Positions 27,889-37,758 are shown, counted from the stretch's first letter. The stretch is DNA of 64,000 nt from Pirellulaceae bacterium (GCA_019636385.1 JAHBXT010000003.1:186001-250000), one strand, 5' to 3'. The notes: a model not told the origin generated them from the sequence alone. A program made the numbers and translations.

Positions 27889-29526
27889 TCAATCATGCAA
27901 TAGTGTCTCCGAACGCCCTACCTTAAGTCGGTTGGTGGAATCGGAGCAATCAGACGAGCCTTGTACGACGGGAACTACCGTGGCTGTAATTTCTGATGGG
28001 CCATTAAATCTGTACGACCGAATGACCATCACACGAGCAGTGGGGACCGCATCTTCGTGATCTGCCGTGAGAATTACCAATCCTTCCCCACCAGATGTCT
28101 CAGTCAAACTTGCGGCAGGCTTGCACACTTCACGCCGAGCGCAAGCGACAATTGATTCATGGCGGTCTGCGCAAGGACCGCTTGCATCGGCGTCGTTGGT
28201 GAGCAGATCAAATTGAGTTTCCTGTACGACGGCACTTCGTTGCAAGTGTGACATTTGCGACCGAACCACGACGCATGTAAGCCCCTGAATGGATCGCAAC
28301 ACGATTTGACGGTCAGCAAACTGGCGAGTTCCCTGCAATTCCAAAAGCGAATGAGCAGTCAGTGGTTGCGGCAGCTCGCGCAGTCCAGCGGACTGAATCG
28401 GCAAATACACCTGCGGCTGAGCGGGCAAATAGCTATGAGCATTTTGGAGAGGTATCAAAGACCGGCAGGCAAGCGAATCGAGCGCCTTACTTGTTTTCTG
28501 CGGCGTCGATCTGTACAGTTCTTCCGCATTCCACCCGGCAAGACAAACAGAAACTGGCTGCGAGAACTGATTACTTACTTGGACCGTAGGATAGGCGTTT
28601 GCGAAAATTTCAGCATCCGCCGTGATTTGAGAATCCGCCGTGACTTGAGAATCCGCCGTGACTTGAGAATGCGATGTGCTGTGGGAATCTGCTTCGGTCT
28701 TGCGCCTACGATCACCGCCCTGTGGTTTCGTTTTGAACACCAACCTCGGGCGAGAGCTACGAATGCTCAGTTCCACGTTCTGACGGGCGTTACTACACGC
28801 CTGACTCTGGTGAGCGCAGCTTTTTTCCACGCTCTGGCGGGCGTCGCTACGATTTATTGCATGGTGCTCATTAGGCTCGACGGCATTCGACTCTGCAAGG
28901 TATGGCAACGCCTCAATTGAAGCTTTCGAGCGTCGTGGATAACGTGTCAGCGGCCAGACCACGCTGCCCATGCCAAGCACGATAACCAAAGCAAGTATAG
29001 TTGGCTGACGAAGAGTAAGCAGGTTTGGCATTCCCCAAGAACCATCGTGTACCTGGGAATCATTGCGTAAACCTTGGTCCAAGCTGTCGCTGTTGTTTGC
29101 ATCAGTCAAGGAGATGCCAGCGATCGCATGCGTGTCAATCGGTTTGTTTTCGGCCACCGTCCCCACTGGGGCTTCGGCCAGTTCTCGCCGGATCAATTTC
29201 ACTTCGGCTTCGCGCTGATAGCGGGCAAACCTCAAGTCGCGTTGGCGTCGCGCTTCGGTTGAGTCGACCTGCATGGGCTGCTGTTGTCCCTCTAAGTTCT
29301 GAACGCCGTCCGGATCCTTACGAACAACTCTCGCGATTATACGAGCATCCGAATGGGTAGCCTCGGGCTTTAGAGAATCGCCAGCACCTGGACTGTCTAT
29401 TGCCTGCGTGTCGGCACTCAGATCGACAGCCGTCCGGGCGGATGGCAAATTACCGACCATCAACGCGCATCCAGCGCTGGGACTCAACAGCGCTAAGACC
29501 AGCAGCCATCGAATGTCGATTCGCAT
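27889..29526 (-). CDS. Predicted lipoprotein with an internal membrane segment; unrecognised
   Basis: A 545-residue protein with a signal peptide and lipobox (LSPSAGC, Cys near 18). A second hydrophobic segment near residues 155-175 (ILALVIVLGMGSVVWPL) could be a transmembrane helix, which is odd for a lipoprotein and suggests it may span or touch another membrane. A short Gln/Ser-Val-Thr repeat lies near residues 286-303. No family is recognised. It starts 22 nt after the secretin stop, so the two are surely co-transcribed, pointing to a secretion accessory role. I chose the ATG at 29526 because the lipoprotein signal begins there; the frame extends further upstream over the end of the secretin gene. 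Confidence 0.65.
   Translation of the reverse strand: MRIDIRWLLVLALLSPSAGCALMVGNLPSARTAVDLSADTQAIDSPGAGDSLKPEATHSDARIIARVVRKDPDGVQNLEGQQQPMQVDSTEARRQRDLRFARYQREAEVKLIRRELAEAPVGTVAENKPIDTHAIAGISLTDANNSDSLDQGLRNDSQVHDGSWGMPNLLTLRQPTILALVIVLGMGSVVWPLTRYPRRSKASIEALPYLAESNAVEPNEHHAINRSDARQSVEKSCAHQSQACSNARQNVELSIRSSRPRLVFKTKPQGGDRRRKTEADSHSTSHSQVTADSQVTADSQITADAEIFANAYPTVQVSNQFSQPVSVCLAGWNAEELYRSTPQKTSKALDSLACRSLIPLQNAHSYLPAQPQVYLPIQSAGLRELPQPLTAHSLLELQGTRQFADRQIVLRSIQGLTCVVVRSQMSHLQRSAVVQETQFDLLTNDADASGPCADRHESIVACARREVCKPAASLTETSGGEGLVILTADHEDAVPTARVMVIRSYRFNGPSEITATVVPVVQGSSDCSDSTNRLKVGRSETLLHD
28619..28672 (-). repeat. 18-bp in-frame tandem repeat
   Basis: Three nearly perfect tandem copies of an 18-bp unit (plus-strand GAATCCGCCGTGACTTGA) encode a six-residue repeat like SQVTAD in the unrecognised lipoprotein; partial copies flank them. 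It is a likely slippage site. Confidence 0.75.
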
Positions 29527-29548
29527 GTCGTCGACCTCCGGCGAGCGG

Positions 29549-31639
29549 CTAGGGTGAATCTGAGGTAACACTGTGAAATTGAAACAGTTTAGCGCGGCGG
29601 CTGCATTCAGCATCGCTTCGCGTGACTGCACACGGCAGCGCACACCTGGCATGCGACAGCGAACAATTGCCTTCGGCGTGAGTGCTCAATTCTCCCAGCA
29701 ACGTCTCACTGGTTGCCGCTGATTCGGTTGGCGTGTTAAAAACGTATGGTCGAATAATTACCACCAATTCGCTGCGGACCTGCTTGGCGGCCTGGCGTCG
29801 AAACAAAAATCCGATTCCCGGTATGTCACCCAACACCGGAATTTGGTCACGCGCATTGCTAGTGTGCTCTTCGATCATGCCCCCCAGCGCTACCGCCATA
29901 CCATCTTGGGCCACAACAGTGCCGCTGATCGTTCGCCGCCGCACAGTGTCAACACTGATATTTGTCACGCCCGAACCACTCGTAGCAGGAACGGGTATTG
30001 AAGAACCACCGACCACACGTTCCGAATTTTCTTCCACAACGCGTAGTGTGACAGTACGGTCCGCGTTGATATTGGGTGTAATCAACAACGATTGACCAAC
30101 GTCACGCATTTCGGTGATTGGCGTAGCCGCTACCGCACCGTTAACAGCTCCTACCGTGCTGAGTACCTGCGACGGAGTAAACCCGACGGTAAAGGGCAGG
30201 GTGTCGCCGACAAAGATGCGACTAACTTCGTTATTTGCCGTCAGGATGAGCGGCGTGGCGAGAGCGTTGACGCAGTTTCGACTTTCCAGTAGTTGCATGC
30301 GCAGCCGAAAATTGTTATCCACGACTTGAAATGTCAGGGCACCAGGGATGTTACCTGCGATGCCAAGCCCATCGCCTAGGTGCTGCCCAATCGTGCTGGC
30401 ACCGGGAAACGACGGAGACTGCGGTCCATCCGAAAAGGCGACGGCTGAATTCGACGGTCTTCCCAAGAACTCGAAGGCTGAGTAGCAGCCTTCGGCCAAT
30501 ATAACGCGCATCACCTTAACTTCTAACAGTACGGTTGGAGTCGGCACATCCAGTTGTGCTACCAGAGCGGCGATCTGCTCCATCGACTTGACGTCACCTG
30601 TTCGCACGATGACTTGGTTGTTGCGACGGATTGTCGACACGTAAATGGTCGCCTCTTTGCGCTTCAACAAGTCGTCCTGAGCCTGCTCGGACAACTCGAT
30701 GCCATTGGCGACAGCGTTTTCAATTTTCTGAATTTGATCCGCTGACAGCACCTGAGGCGAATCGACGATTCCTTGGTCGGTAGACAAGGGGACCGGTTGG
30801 TTGCGCAGCGCTCCCGGCACACCCAACCCATTGATTCCCGACATGTTGAATGGTTGAAACTGACCCGAGAAATTGTTACCAAAGCGACCAGCCTGATTGT
30901 TCAGACGATTATTAGGACTACCTAAACCCAACGACCGACCATCGACCAGATCAAAGCGGTTGAAACGGCTTGATAGGTCTACCAAATCCTCGGTCTCGGC
31001 GTCTGCTCGGTTCAATTGAACCCGATTACCAAACACCTGTTGAATCACCTGGGCGACCGCTGATGGGTTCGGGTACAGTAGGGTGAAGACGCGAGTCTGC
31101 TCTTCACGGAAGCTAGACAAGTCTTTTTCATACTCGGCTAGCGTTGCAATTCTTACAATTCCGGAATTCGATTCGATCCGGTAAAACAGCCCGTTGGCTT
31201 TGACGATGGCTTCCAACGCATCCAGCGGTGATACGTTTTTCAGAAACACTGTGATTTTCGTTTTTCCCGCTTCGGTCGACGTAATCACGTTCAAACCCGA
31301 CTGATCGGAGAACAGCCGCATCGCCTCGGCCAACGGAACATCGTCGAACTCAATCAGCGCCAATTGGTCGGGCGGGCTAGGTATCTCCTCGGCAGAAGAG
31401 ACTCTGTCAGTAATGCGAAATGCCTTTGGCTCGCCATCCTCACTCGGGCCCCTGGGCCGACCCTGGCTGTGACTGTTCCCGCTTCCCGGCGATCTCTCTG
31501 GGTCCGTACCACGCTTGTTGGGCTGGTTCACGGCGTAAGACCATGACCCAATCATGGCGCAAGCAATTGCGCAGCTGGCGATCAATACCAGCTTCCTGTA
31601 CGGACGTTGCGCGCGGATAGTAGGATCGGAACGACTCAT
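29549..31639 (-). CDS. gspD: Secretin, GspD/PilQ family
   Basis: A 696-residue outer-membrane secretin for a type II secretion or type IV pilus-like system. The N-terminus has a hydrophobic signal (VLIASCAIACAMIGSWSYA) and a Ser/Gly/Pro spacer. A short N0/STN-like domain is near 90-170 (IEFDDVPLAEAMRLFSDQSGLN, then NVSPLDALEAIVKANG). An N1-like domain with ARVFTLLYPNPSAVAQVIQ-type sequence follows near 180. The secretin domain occupies about 360-640, with VLLEVKVMRVIL, GMAVALGGMIEE and ELVVIIRPYVF, the last two being the most conserved. The ~45-residue tail after the beta-barrel is Cys/Ser-rich and atypical. It leads a minus-strand operon with two lipoproteins, divergent from the pseudopilin operon. 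Confidence 0.9.
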   Translation of the reverse strand: MSRSDPTIRAQRPYRKLVLIASCAIACAMIGSWSYAVNQPNKRGTDPERSPGSGNSHSQGRPRGPSEDGEPKAFRITDRVSSAEEIPSPPDQLALIEFDDVPLAEAMRLFSDQSGLNVITSTEAGKTKITVFLKNVSPLDALEAIVKANGLFYRIESNSGIVRIATLAEYEKDLSSFREEQTRVFTLLYPNPSAVAQVIQQVFGNRVQLNRADAETEDLVDLSSRFNRFDLVDGRSLGLGSPNNRLNNQAGRFGNNFSGQFQPFNMSGINGLGVPGALRNQPVPLSTDQGIVDSPQVLSADQIQKIENAVANGIELSEQAQDDLLKRKEATIYVSTIRRNNQVIVRTGDVKSMEQIAALVAQLDVPTPTVLLEVKVMRVILAEGCYSAFEFLGRPSNSAVAFSDGPQSPSFPGASTIGQHLGDGLGIAGNIPGALTFQVVDNNFRLRMQLLESRNCVNALATPLILTANNEVSRIFVGDTLPFTVGFTPSQVLSTVGAVNGAVAATPITEMRDVGQSLLITPNINADRTVTLRVVEENSERVVGGSSIPVPATSGSGVTNISVDTVRRRTISGTVVAQDGMAVALGGMIEEHTSNARDQIPVLGDIPGIGFLFRRQAAKQVRSELVVIIRPYVFNTPTESAATSETLLGELSTHAEGNCSLSHARCALPCAVTRSDAECSRRAKLFQFHSVTSDSP

Positions 31640-32042
31640 GTCAACCTGTATCGACTAGATCGACTTTGCCGATTAACTAAAAAATGCGTTTGACCAGAGT
31701 AAGCTGCAGGTTGCGGTACAGATTCAAAACAATAGCTAGCAAGCTCGCCCGGAATCTGAATAGAAACGGTGGTCAGCGACGAGTACCAGGCCGCGTTCAA
31801 CGAGGCAACTTAAGCAGAGAATCATTGCATTCATCGCAATCGGCATAACAGTCATATCTTTAGCGATGTCTGTGCGTCTATTTGGGAAATCTGCGAAGAT
31901 TTTTCCTGTCCATCGAACAAGTTGCTTAACTGTGGCTTACATTCTTGAGAACGATCGGAGAACCCTCTCCGCTCTAGCCAAACCTCCTATAGTTCCCTGA
32001 TGGTGTATTTGGGACTCCAGGCCCGAGAAAAGAGATGTTTCA
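31640..32042. promoter_or_regulatory. Divergent intergenic region of the secretion locus
   Basis: About 400 nt between secretin (minus) and first pseudopilin (plus) must hold both promoters. A small hairpin (AAATCT GCGA AGATTT, 31887-31902) followed by TT is present near the middle; it could be a leader structure or chance. I do not assign promoter boxes. Confidence 0.35.
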
Positions 32043-32786
32043 ATGAGTACCAACTCGGCAATAGCCGCCAAAAGTCGTCGCGCATTCACGCTGATCGAAT
32101 TGATCGTTGTTCTGACGATACTAGTTGGTCTTGCGGGCATTTTAATCCCAACAGTGACCAACATGGTGGGGCGGACCAACCGTAGTACGACGGCAGCAAA
32201 CATTTCCGAAATTTCTGGAGCGATTCAACGATTCGAAGCGATTTACGTCGAATATCCAGACAATTTCGACAGTTTAATGTCCAACCTAGCGACGGGTGTT
32301 ACGCTCAATACTCTGAATCCAGGTCTGACTGCTGTTATTGAAGACTTAGTGTTGGATGCCGATACGCTTGCCGCTTTGAACAATGCCGGTATTGTCAACG
32401 TGGGGCAGCACGCAGTGGACGATACGACCTTTGTGTTGCCAACTCTGACCCCCTTGTTGGCTACATCCACTATCAAAGGCTTGACGGCTGCTCATCAGCA
32501 AGCCATTGGAATTGAGACTACCGGCGTGGCTGGCAAGTATGCTGCGTTCGGTCTTGGGACTCTGAGCGAAATGACTGGTAAGTTGATGGCCGATGCACCG
32601 GTACACTTCCCCAGAGACCGAGCTACCAACCCGGATACGGTCTACAGCCGATTCATTGCCATCTTCCAGATTACCGATGGTACCGACGCACTGACGCGTG
32701 CTCGCTTTACTGGTGTGATTGCTCCTGACGGACAACCACTGAGCGACCAACTGGGCGGATACTTCAACATCTCTGCGAACGAATAG
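32043..32786 (+). CDS. gspG: Type II secretion major pseudopilin-like protein (GspG-type)
   Basis: A 247-residue pseudopilin. The prepilin motif after a 13-residue basic leader is RRAFTLIELIVVLTILVGLAG, with E+5 present; a prepilin peptidase would cut before Phe. The rest forms a long N-terminal helix and a globular head, larger than typical GspG (about 140 residues), with a C-terminal FIAIFQITDG segment. It starts the plus-strand operon; the next two genes are also pseudopilins. An AAGAG-like site lies upstream of the ATG. GspG versus other pseudopilin roles cannot be separated by sequence alone. Confidence 0.8.
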   Translation: MSTNSAIAAKSRRAFTLIELIVVLTILVGLAGILIPTVTNMVGRTNRSTTAANISEISGAIQRFEAIYVEYPDNFDSLMSNLATGVTLNTLNPGLTAVIEDLVLDADTLAALNNAGIVNVGQHAVDDTTFVLPTLTPLLATSTIKGLTAAHQQAIGIETTGVAGKYAAFGLGTLSEMTGKLMADAPVHFPRDRATNPDTVYSRFIAIFQITDGTDALTRARFTGVIAPDGQPLSDQLGGYFNISANE

Positions 32787-32825
32787 CCAGCCTGACCACT
32801 CAAGGCTAGCGTGAGAATGGTGACC

Positions 32826-33371
32826 ATGAACACTCGCCTAGCCTTGACGCTCATCGAGCTGATTGTTGTCCTGACCGTCCTAGCGGCGCTGGCATCCATA
32901 ACCATTCCCCTGTGCAGCGATCAGTTATCAAACGCTGCACAGTCTGCGACGCGAGCGACATTGGTCGAATCTGCACGAGCGCTACAGCATTACTGGCATG
33001 ACACCAAGCTAATTGAATTGGATGGTATGGCGACGGTCGCCACTGAATCACAACGTTTCAATAGTATTTGGCTATTCCGAAATCCAGTCACTGGCGACGC
33101 GAGCAATCAATTCGATCCAAGGTTGCGTATCGGCTGGAATGGTCCTTACCTGCTGTCGGTGACCGCAGTAGGTGGCGATCCGGATTTGGTAGATGGCTGG
33201 CATCAACCGCTGAGCGTCCAGTACGTTAATCCCGGCGAAACTCTCAAGGACGTTCGTATCGTATCCGCAGGAGCCAACGGAACAGTCGATATTCCGGCCA
33301 ATGTAGCCACGTCTTCACTGACCCCCAGCCACATTGGAGACGACCTGTATGTCGCGATCAGCCTCCGCTAA
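32826..33371 (+). CDS. Pseudopilin-like protein
   Basis: A 181-residue pseudopilin. The N-terminal segment LALTLIELIVVLTVLAALASITIPL is a prepilin-type cleavage and helix motif with E+5, although the residue before Thr is Leu rather than Phe. The second half has RIGWNGPYLLSV and VDGWHQPLSVQYV, a pattern shared with GspG heads (the ...GPYL...DPWG.P...Y region). The third pseudopilin shows the same WNGPYL and VDGWGRTP motifs, so the two are paralogues. I chose the ATG at 32826; 32811 is also possible. Its 3' end overlaps the start of the next gene by 23 nt. Confidence 0.8.
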   Translation: MNTRLALTLIELIVVLTVLAALASITIPLCSDQLSNAAQSATRATLVESARALQHYWHDTKLIELDGMATVATESQRFNSIWLFRNPVTGDASNQFDPRLRIGWNGPYLLSVTAVGGDPDLVDGWHQPLSVQYVNPGETLKDVRIVSAGANGTVDIPANVATSSLTPSHIGDDLYVAISLR

Positions 33372-34251
33372 GGTGCGTGGACTCACGCTGCTTGAATTGG
33401 TTGTAGTGCTGGGCATACTGGCCATGCTATCCACAGTGGCGGTGCGGTCTTTAGAGCCTATCGCCGATCAAGCGCGTTATCAACAAACACAAGACCTGCT
33501 GAACGCTTTGCAGCGCGCAATCGTACACAGTGCAGCACCTCCGAGTTCAGGGGTGCTTGCCTCAGCGACTGGCTTCATTCCTGATACGGGAGTGCTACCA
33601 TCCAACATCAGCGAACTGATAGCAAAGCCGCCAGCCATTATCGACCGTACGTTGCAGTCGTTTGATTCCGATCGTGATTCTGTAGACGATGTAAACTTAA
33701 TTAGTGGATGGAATGGTCCCTATCTCAGTCTTGGCGCTGGGCAGACTGAGATCGTCGATGGCTGGGGGCGAACTCCAGCTCTGTTTGAGAATTCCGGAGT
33801 CATCAACATCACCTCGCTAGGCTCCGACGGTGATTCCACCGCGCCTGAAGATGGCTATCGACAGGATATCTCGGTTGGAGTGAATATCCTGGATTGTATC
33901 GGTGCGGTCGTCTTCCGCCTGTTTGATATCGACAGCCAAAACGGCTCGCGCATCAATCCCAGTCCAACTGGCAGCCAGCAGCTTGGAGTATTTTTCTACG
34001 GCGTGAACGCCACCGGAGTAGACTCCGGAGAAATCGCCGAGCAGTTGATCGTTGTCGACAATAGCGGGAGTTTCGAGTATCGGCGCGATGTTACGCTGGT
34101 CGGAACAGCTGCCGCTCGAGCCATCCTGTGGGACGATGCCAACAATAACGACGAGCTGGATGTCGGGGAAACTATAGTTCGTAAGAGCATTGTCCACTAC
34201 TTTACAGTGCAGCCACGCCTGGATATCCGCGTAGAGATGGAGCTGCGTTAG
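33349..34251 (+). CDS. Pseudopilin-like protein, larger paralogue
   Basis: A 300-residue pseudopilin. The prepilin motif is VRGLTLLELVVVLGILAMLST. The head contains WNGPYLSLG and VDGWGRTPALFEN, matching the preceding paralogue, then an additional C-terminal domain of about 120 residues (GVNILDCIGAVVFRLFDIDS, and an EF-hand-like D-x-N-x-N-D-E-L-D segment near 265-273 that may bind calcium). Its size suggests a minor, tip-type pseudopilin (GspK-like in role). I chose the ATG at 33349 because it directly precedes the basic leader; it overlaps the previous gene. Confidence 0.78.
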   Translation: MSRSASAKVRGLTLLELVVVLGILAMLSTVAVRSLEPIADQARYQQTQDLLNALQRAIVHSAAPPSSGVLASATGFIPDTGVLPSNISELIAKPPAIIDRTLQSFDSDRDSVDDVNLISGWNGPYLSLGAGQTEIVDGWGRTPALFENSGVINITSLGSDGDSTAPEDGYRQDISVGVNILDCIGAVVFRLFDIDSQNGSRINPSPTGSQQLGVFFYGVNATGVDSGEIAEQLIVVDNSGSFEYRRDVTLVGTAAARAILWDDANNNDELDVGETIVRKSIVHYFTVQPRLDIRVEMELR

Positions 34252-34252
34252 A

Positions 34253-35551
34253 ATGAAGGTCTACAGCGCATCGAAACCGAGCCACACGCTGCTGCTGGTA
34301 ACGCCCTCACTGACGGCTCGCGCCGACTTCGTCGGACGCCGCCGCCCGCGCCTGCGTCAAATGTGGGTCCAGACTGTGGATGCGTCGGCATCGCAGCCTG
34401 ATTCGCTGACCTCGTCGGTCCTGCGCGCATTAAACCTGGGCCCGGAGCGGCTGGGAAAAGTTTCAGTCCTCAGCTCACACTACTGGACTGGCCAAGTAAA
34501 CTTGGCAACGGACATTGCGGTTCTGGCTAATCCGCCAGAAATACTTCAAGCTCTAGCGCTGGAAGCGGAATTGGAGTCCGGCATATCCGCGCTGGACTGC
34601 CAGGTGGGCTACTGCCCTCTGCAGACCGAAATCGAAGGCCAACGAGCGTATTGCGTCACGCAAGTCGCATCATCCGAGTTGGATGAATTGGTCTCATTGT
34701 GTCGGGTGCGGCACACACGTCTTCACCGCATTGCGCACCCTGCTACGATCAAAGTATCCTCAACTTCGGATGTGGCCGAGCTGGAGTCTGCACTCGGCCT
34801 TTGGATTGGCGCGACACCAGTCGAACGCGCGACTATCGATTCTTTGACAGAAACTTGTGGAGTTTGGTTAGCACAACGACCTGCTAACGGCGCGTGTTGG
34901 ATTGAGCCGCACAGTGGTTTGCCACAGATACGTCAGGTAGCGCTCGGAAGTCTAGTGGCAATATGCGCTGCTGCCGGTTGCTTGGGCTGGAACCAGTACA
35001 CCACTAATCGCCTTGCCAAGTTGCTTCAGACCAATGCACGACTCGACATTCAACAGTCGCAATATTCGGAAACCATTGCATCGATCAAGGCCAGTGAAGG
35101 CAGAATTAAGAAGCTGAATCAAGAGGCGTCCGACTCCGAGACTGGTCGACAAGTGATCCAGCGTCAAGTACTTGTGGCGTCCGTCGTGCGTGCACAACAG
35201 AACGCTCGCTGGAGCGGCTTGCTCGATGCGCTGGCTCACTGTGCACACGACTGCTGGGTTCAGCGGATTGAATCACAATCAACGCGAACCCACGTTCACG
35301 GACTAGCTCCTGATAGTTCCCAGGCGCATGCCTTTGCCGCCCGCTTGGAACTGGCTCTGAACGACAAGGGTTGGCTGCTCACGCCCGCAGCCACTTCGCA
35401 ACTGACTGGTGGGTTATGCAAGTTTACCATTTCGCTGATTCAGGACGATACCGGAAAGAGCGCTATTGCAGGTGCTAGTGATATCGTGAGTCTGCCCACG
35501 ACATTCCGCAGTTCTGATTTAGTGCTCTCCGCCAGGGAGACGCCACCATGA
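34253..35551 (+). CDS. GspL / PilM-PilN-like inner-membrane assembly protein
   Basis: A 432-residue protein. The first ~215 residues form a soluble domain, plausibly a divergent actin-like GspL/PilM domain though its motifs are weak. A single transmembrane helix lies near 225-245 (LGSLVAICAAAGCLGW), followed by a coiled coil (about 260-300) and a PilN/GspL-type ferredoxin-like periplasmic domain with WSGLLDALAHCAHDCWVQRIES near 322-343. This order, cytoplasmic domain-TM-PilN domain, is that of GspL, or a PilM-PilN fusion. It couples the ATPase to the periplasmic platform. It starts 1 nt after the pseudopilin stop and overlaps the next gene by 4 nt. Confidence 0.7.
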   Translation: MKVYSASKPSHTLLLVTPSLTARADFVGRRRPRLRQMWVQTVDASASQPDSLTSSVLRALNLGPERLGKVSVLSSHYWTGQVNLATDIAVLANPPEILQALALEAELESGISALDCQVGYCPLQTEIEGQRAYCVTQVASSELDELVSLCRVRHTRLHRIAHPATIKVSSTSDVAELESALGLWIGATPVERATIDSLTETCGVWLAQRPANGACWIEPHSGLPQIRQVALGSLVAICAAAGCLGWNQYTTNRLAKLLQTNARLDIQQSQYSETIASIKASEGRIKKLNQEASDSETGRQVIQRQVLVASVVRAQQNARWSGLLDALAHCAHDCWVQRIESQSTRTHVHGLAPDSSQAHAFAARLELALNDKGWLLTPAATSQLTGGLCKFTISLIQDDTGKSAIAGASDIVSLPTTFRSSDLVLSARETPP

Positions 35552-36243
35552 GCCGTCGATTCATTGATCAACAAATGCTGGCATGTACACTCGGACCTGC
35601 GCTGACCGTGGTGGCCATGTATTACGTACTGTGGCACAGACCTCTGCAACAGACTGCGGGCAGAGAGCTTGCGCGATCCAATCAACTTGCCGCCGCGACT
35701 AACCCCAGAGACTGTGCTTCTGCACGACAGCGGTTAGAAGCCTTGATGGAGCAAGAGCTTAAATTGACTCAACGTATAGAGGAGAACAAGCAACAGTACT
35801 CACATTTCGTTTCCAAACGGGATGTGCTACGTAACGCGATTCTAGGTGGACATGAAACCGCCGCCTCTATGTCAGAGATACTGAGTATCCTTGAGCGGAG
35901 CGGTTTGAAGTGCTCTAGCGTTCAGCCAGTTTCCGACCCAACCTCACAGTTGCCGGATGCTCTGGAAGCGGTGGCAGCTCAGTCGATACAGCGTCATCGC
36001 CTGTTGGAGGAAACGTTGGAAATACGCATGGAACTGAACGGCACGTTCCTCCATATGCAATCTGCGCTGTCGGCAATTGCCGCTCAATCCGTGTCCGCCC
36101 GCATTGTGTCTTTAGAGATGAGCGCGCTTGATCAATTGGCCTCCAAGGAACATGACAACGTTACCACACATAGCCAGATGGGTGAAAATATCGCCGTTCG
36201 CTATTGGAACTTGACAGTCGCATTGCGGAGCCCGAAGCCATGA
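35548..36243 (+). CDS. GspM / PilO-like inner-membrane protein
   Basis: A 231-residue bitopic membrane protein: one N-terminal transmembrane helix (LGPALTVVAMYYVLW, about 15-30), then a periplasmic coiled coil (AARQRLEALMEQELKLTQRIEENKQQYS-like, 55-85) and a C-terminal small mixed domain with LEETLEIRMELNGTFLHMQ. This is the layout of PilO/GspM. It overlaps the upstream GspL-like gene and the downstream ATPase gene by 4 nt each (ATGA), so it is translationally coupled to both. Sequence similarity is weak and the call rests mainly on topology and position. Confidence 0.65.
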   Translation: MSRRFIDQQMLACTLGPALTVVAMYYVLWHRPLQQTAGRELARSNQLAAATNPRDCASARQRLEALMEQELKLTQRIEENKQQYSHFVSKRDVLRNAILGGHETAASMSEILSILERSGLKCSSVQPVSDPTSQLPDALEAVAAQSIQRHRLLEETLEIRMELNGTFLHMQSALSAIAAQSVSARIVSLEMSALDQLASKEHDNVTTHSQMGENIAVRYWNLTVALRSPKP

Positions 36244-37754
36244 GCGCGATGGTCCACATAGCTCCAGTAGCCGTCGAATCGCCGTTGGTATTGCTCAACC
36301 TCGACCAGGTGCGCATCGACCCCAAGTGGGCACTCAAAGTGCCAGCGTCACTGGCCACTCGCAAGCATATACTGCCTCTGAGCCAGGTGGACGGTGTGGT
36401 GTTGGTAGCCTGCACCAATTCAATTGACCCGCAAACTCAGCAGGTATTGGAACGACACCTGAGTTATCCATGCCAATATGTATTGGCTGACAGCCAGTCA
36501 CTGAAGCGGGCTATGGATCGAGTCTACCAGCCGTTTTCGCTGGGAGATGTTGAGACTAGGGAATCATCGGTCAGGCTGCGTGATGACAGCCTGAACGCCG
36601 TGGCCATTTGCGACCAACTCTTTCAGGCGGCCATACTTCGGGATGCATCTGATATTCACTTGGTACCCAACGAACGGGCTTTGGCTGTTCACCTCCGAGT
36701 CGACGGAGAACTGGAAGCGTACTGCGAGTTGAACAAGGAGGTTCAGCCGTTGGTGCTCAGTCGGTTGAAGGTGTTGGCAGGCATGGACATCGCTGAAAAG
36801 CGATCGGCTCAAGATGGCCGTATCCACACCTACTACGGCAGCGACCGACGCAGGTTGGAGGTTCGTGCCGCCTCGCTGCCCACACGTTACGGCGAACGGC
36901 TGACTCTGCGTTTGCTTACCAACAACGCAACCGGCCTTTCGCTCAGTTCCCTTGGTATGCGTGAACAATCACTGCAGGTATTTCAAGCGGCTACCGAGCG
37001 TCCGCATGGCTTGATTCTGCTGACCGGACCCACGGGGAGTGGAAAATCGACCACGCTGTACGTCGCTATTGACCAACTGCTCAAGTCTCGTGGTGGCAAC
37101 GTCATCACTATTGAAGATCCCATCGAATACGAAATACAGGGCGCCTCCCAGGTCGAAGTCGACTCGGCGGACAAAGTCAATTTTTCGAAGGCACTTAGAA
37201 GCATCCTGCGACATGACCCAGACGTGGTCATGCTGGGAGAAATTCGCGACGAAGAGACCGCCAGCATTGCGATCAAAGCCGCTCTGACCGGGCACTTGGT
37301 CTTCAGCACGCTGCACACCAATACTGCAGTCGGCGTCGTGACGCGCTTGATCGATATGGGCATCGAGCCTTTTTTGGTTGCCGCCACCGTTCGAGTCGCC
37401 GTCGCTCAGCGATTGGTGCGCAAACTGTGCCAACACTGTCGACGCCAGCGTGAAATTAGCCTGCAGGAGGCGCTGCTGCTGCACAATCCACGACTTGAAG
37501 GACAAACCACCTTTGATGCCATTGGCTGTGTGAACTGCGCAGGCAAGGGCTACTCGGGACGGATTGGCTTGTTCGAAATGTTTCAGTGCACGCCGGAAAC
37601 GGCCAAGCTGATTGCCGAAGGGGCCAACGAAACTCAGGTAACCCAAGAGGCAATGCGCTGCCGCAATCGAACTTTGCTGGACGATGGCATTGCCAAAGTT
37701 TTAGATGGTACCACAACGGTGGCTGAAGTCGCCGCAGCAGTTGCACTGGGGTAA
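36240..37754 (+). CDS. gspE: Type II secretion / type IV pilus assembly ATPase (GspE/PilB)
   Basis: A 504-residue hexameric traffic ATPase. N-terminal MshEN-like domain (about 25-100), then the catalytic core: Walker A GPTGSGKS (263-270), Asp box ITIEDPIEYE, Walker B DPDVVMLGEIRDEETA, His box STLHTN, and a tetracysteine zinc motif CQHC...CVNC near 400-440. All catalytic motifs are intact. It powers pseudopilus assembly at the inner membrane. The ATG at 36240 overlaps the preceding TGA; a frame from 36204 exists but would add residues inside the upstream gene. The next gene, gspF, starts 4 nt after the stop. Confidence 0.94.
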   Translation: MSAMVHIAPVAVESPLVLLNLDQVRIDPKWALKVPASLATRKHILPLSQVDGVVLVACTNSIDPQTQQVLERHLSYPCQYVLADSQSLKRAMDRVYQPFSLGDVETRESSVRLRDDSLNAVAICDQLFQAAILRDASDIHLVPNERALAVHLRVDGELEAYCELNKEVQPLVLSRLKVLAGMDIAEKRSAQDGRIHTYYGSDRRRLEVRAASLPTRYGERLTLRLLTNNATGLSLSSLGMREQSLQVFQAATERPHGLILLTGPTGSGKSTTLYVAIDQLLKSRGGNVITIEDPIEYEIQGASQVEVDSADKVNFSKALRSILRHDPDVVMLGEIRDEETASIAIKAALTGHLVFSTLHTNTAVGVVTRLIDMGIEPFLVAATVRVAVAQRLVRKLCQHCRRQREISLQEALLLHNPRLEGQTTFDAIGCVNCAGKGYSGRIGLFEMFQCTPETAKLIAEGANETQVTQEAMRCRNRTLLDDGIAKVLDGTTTVAEVAAAVALG

Positions 37755-37758
37755 TACG

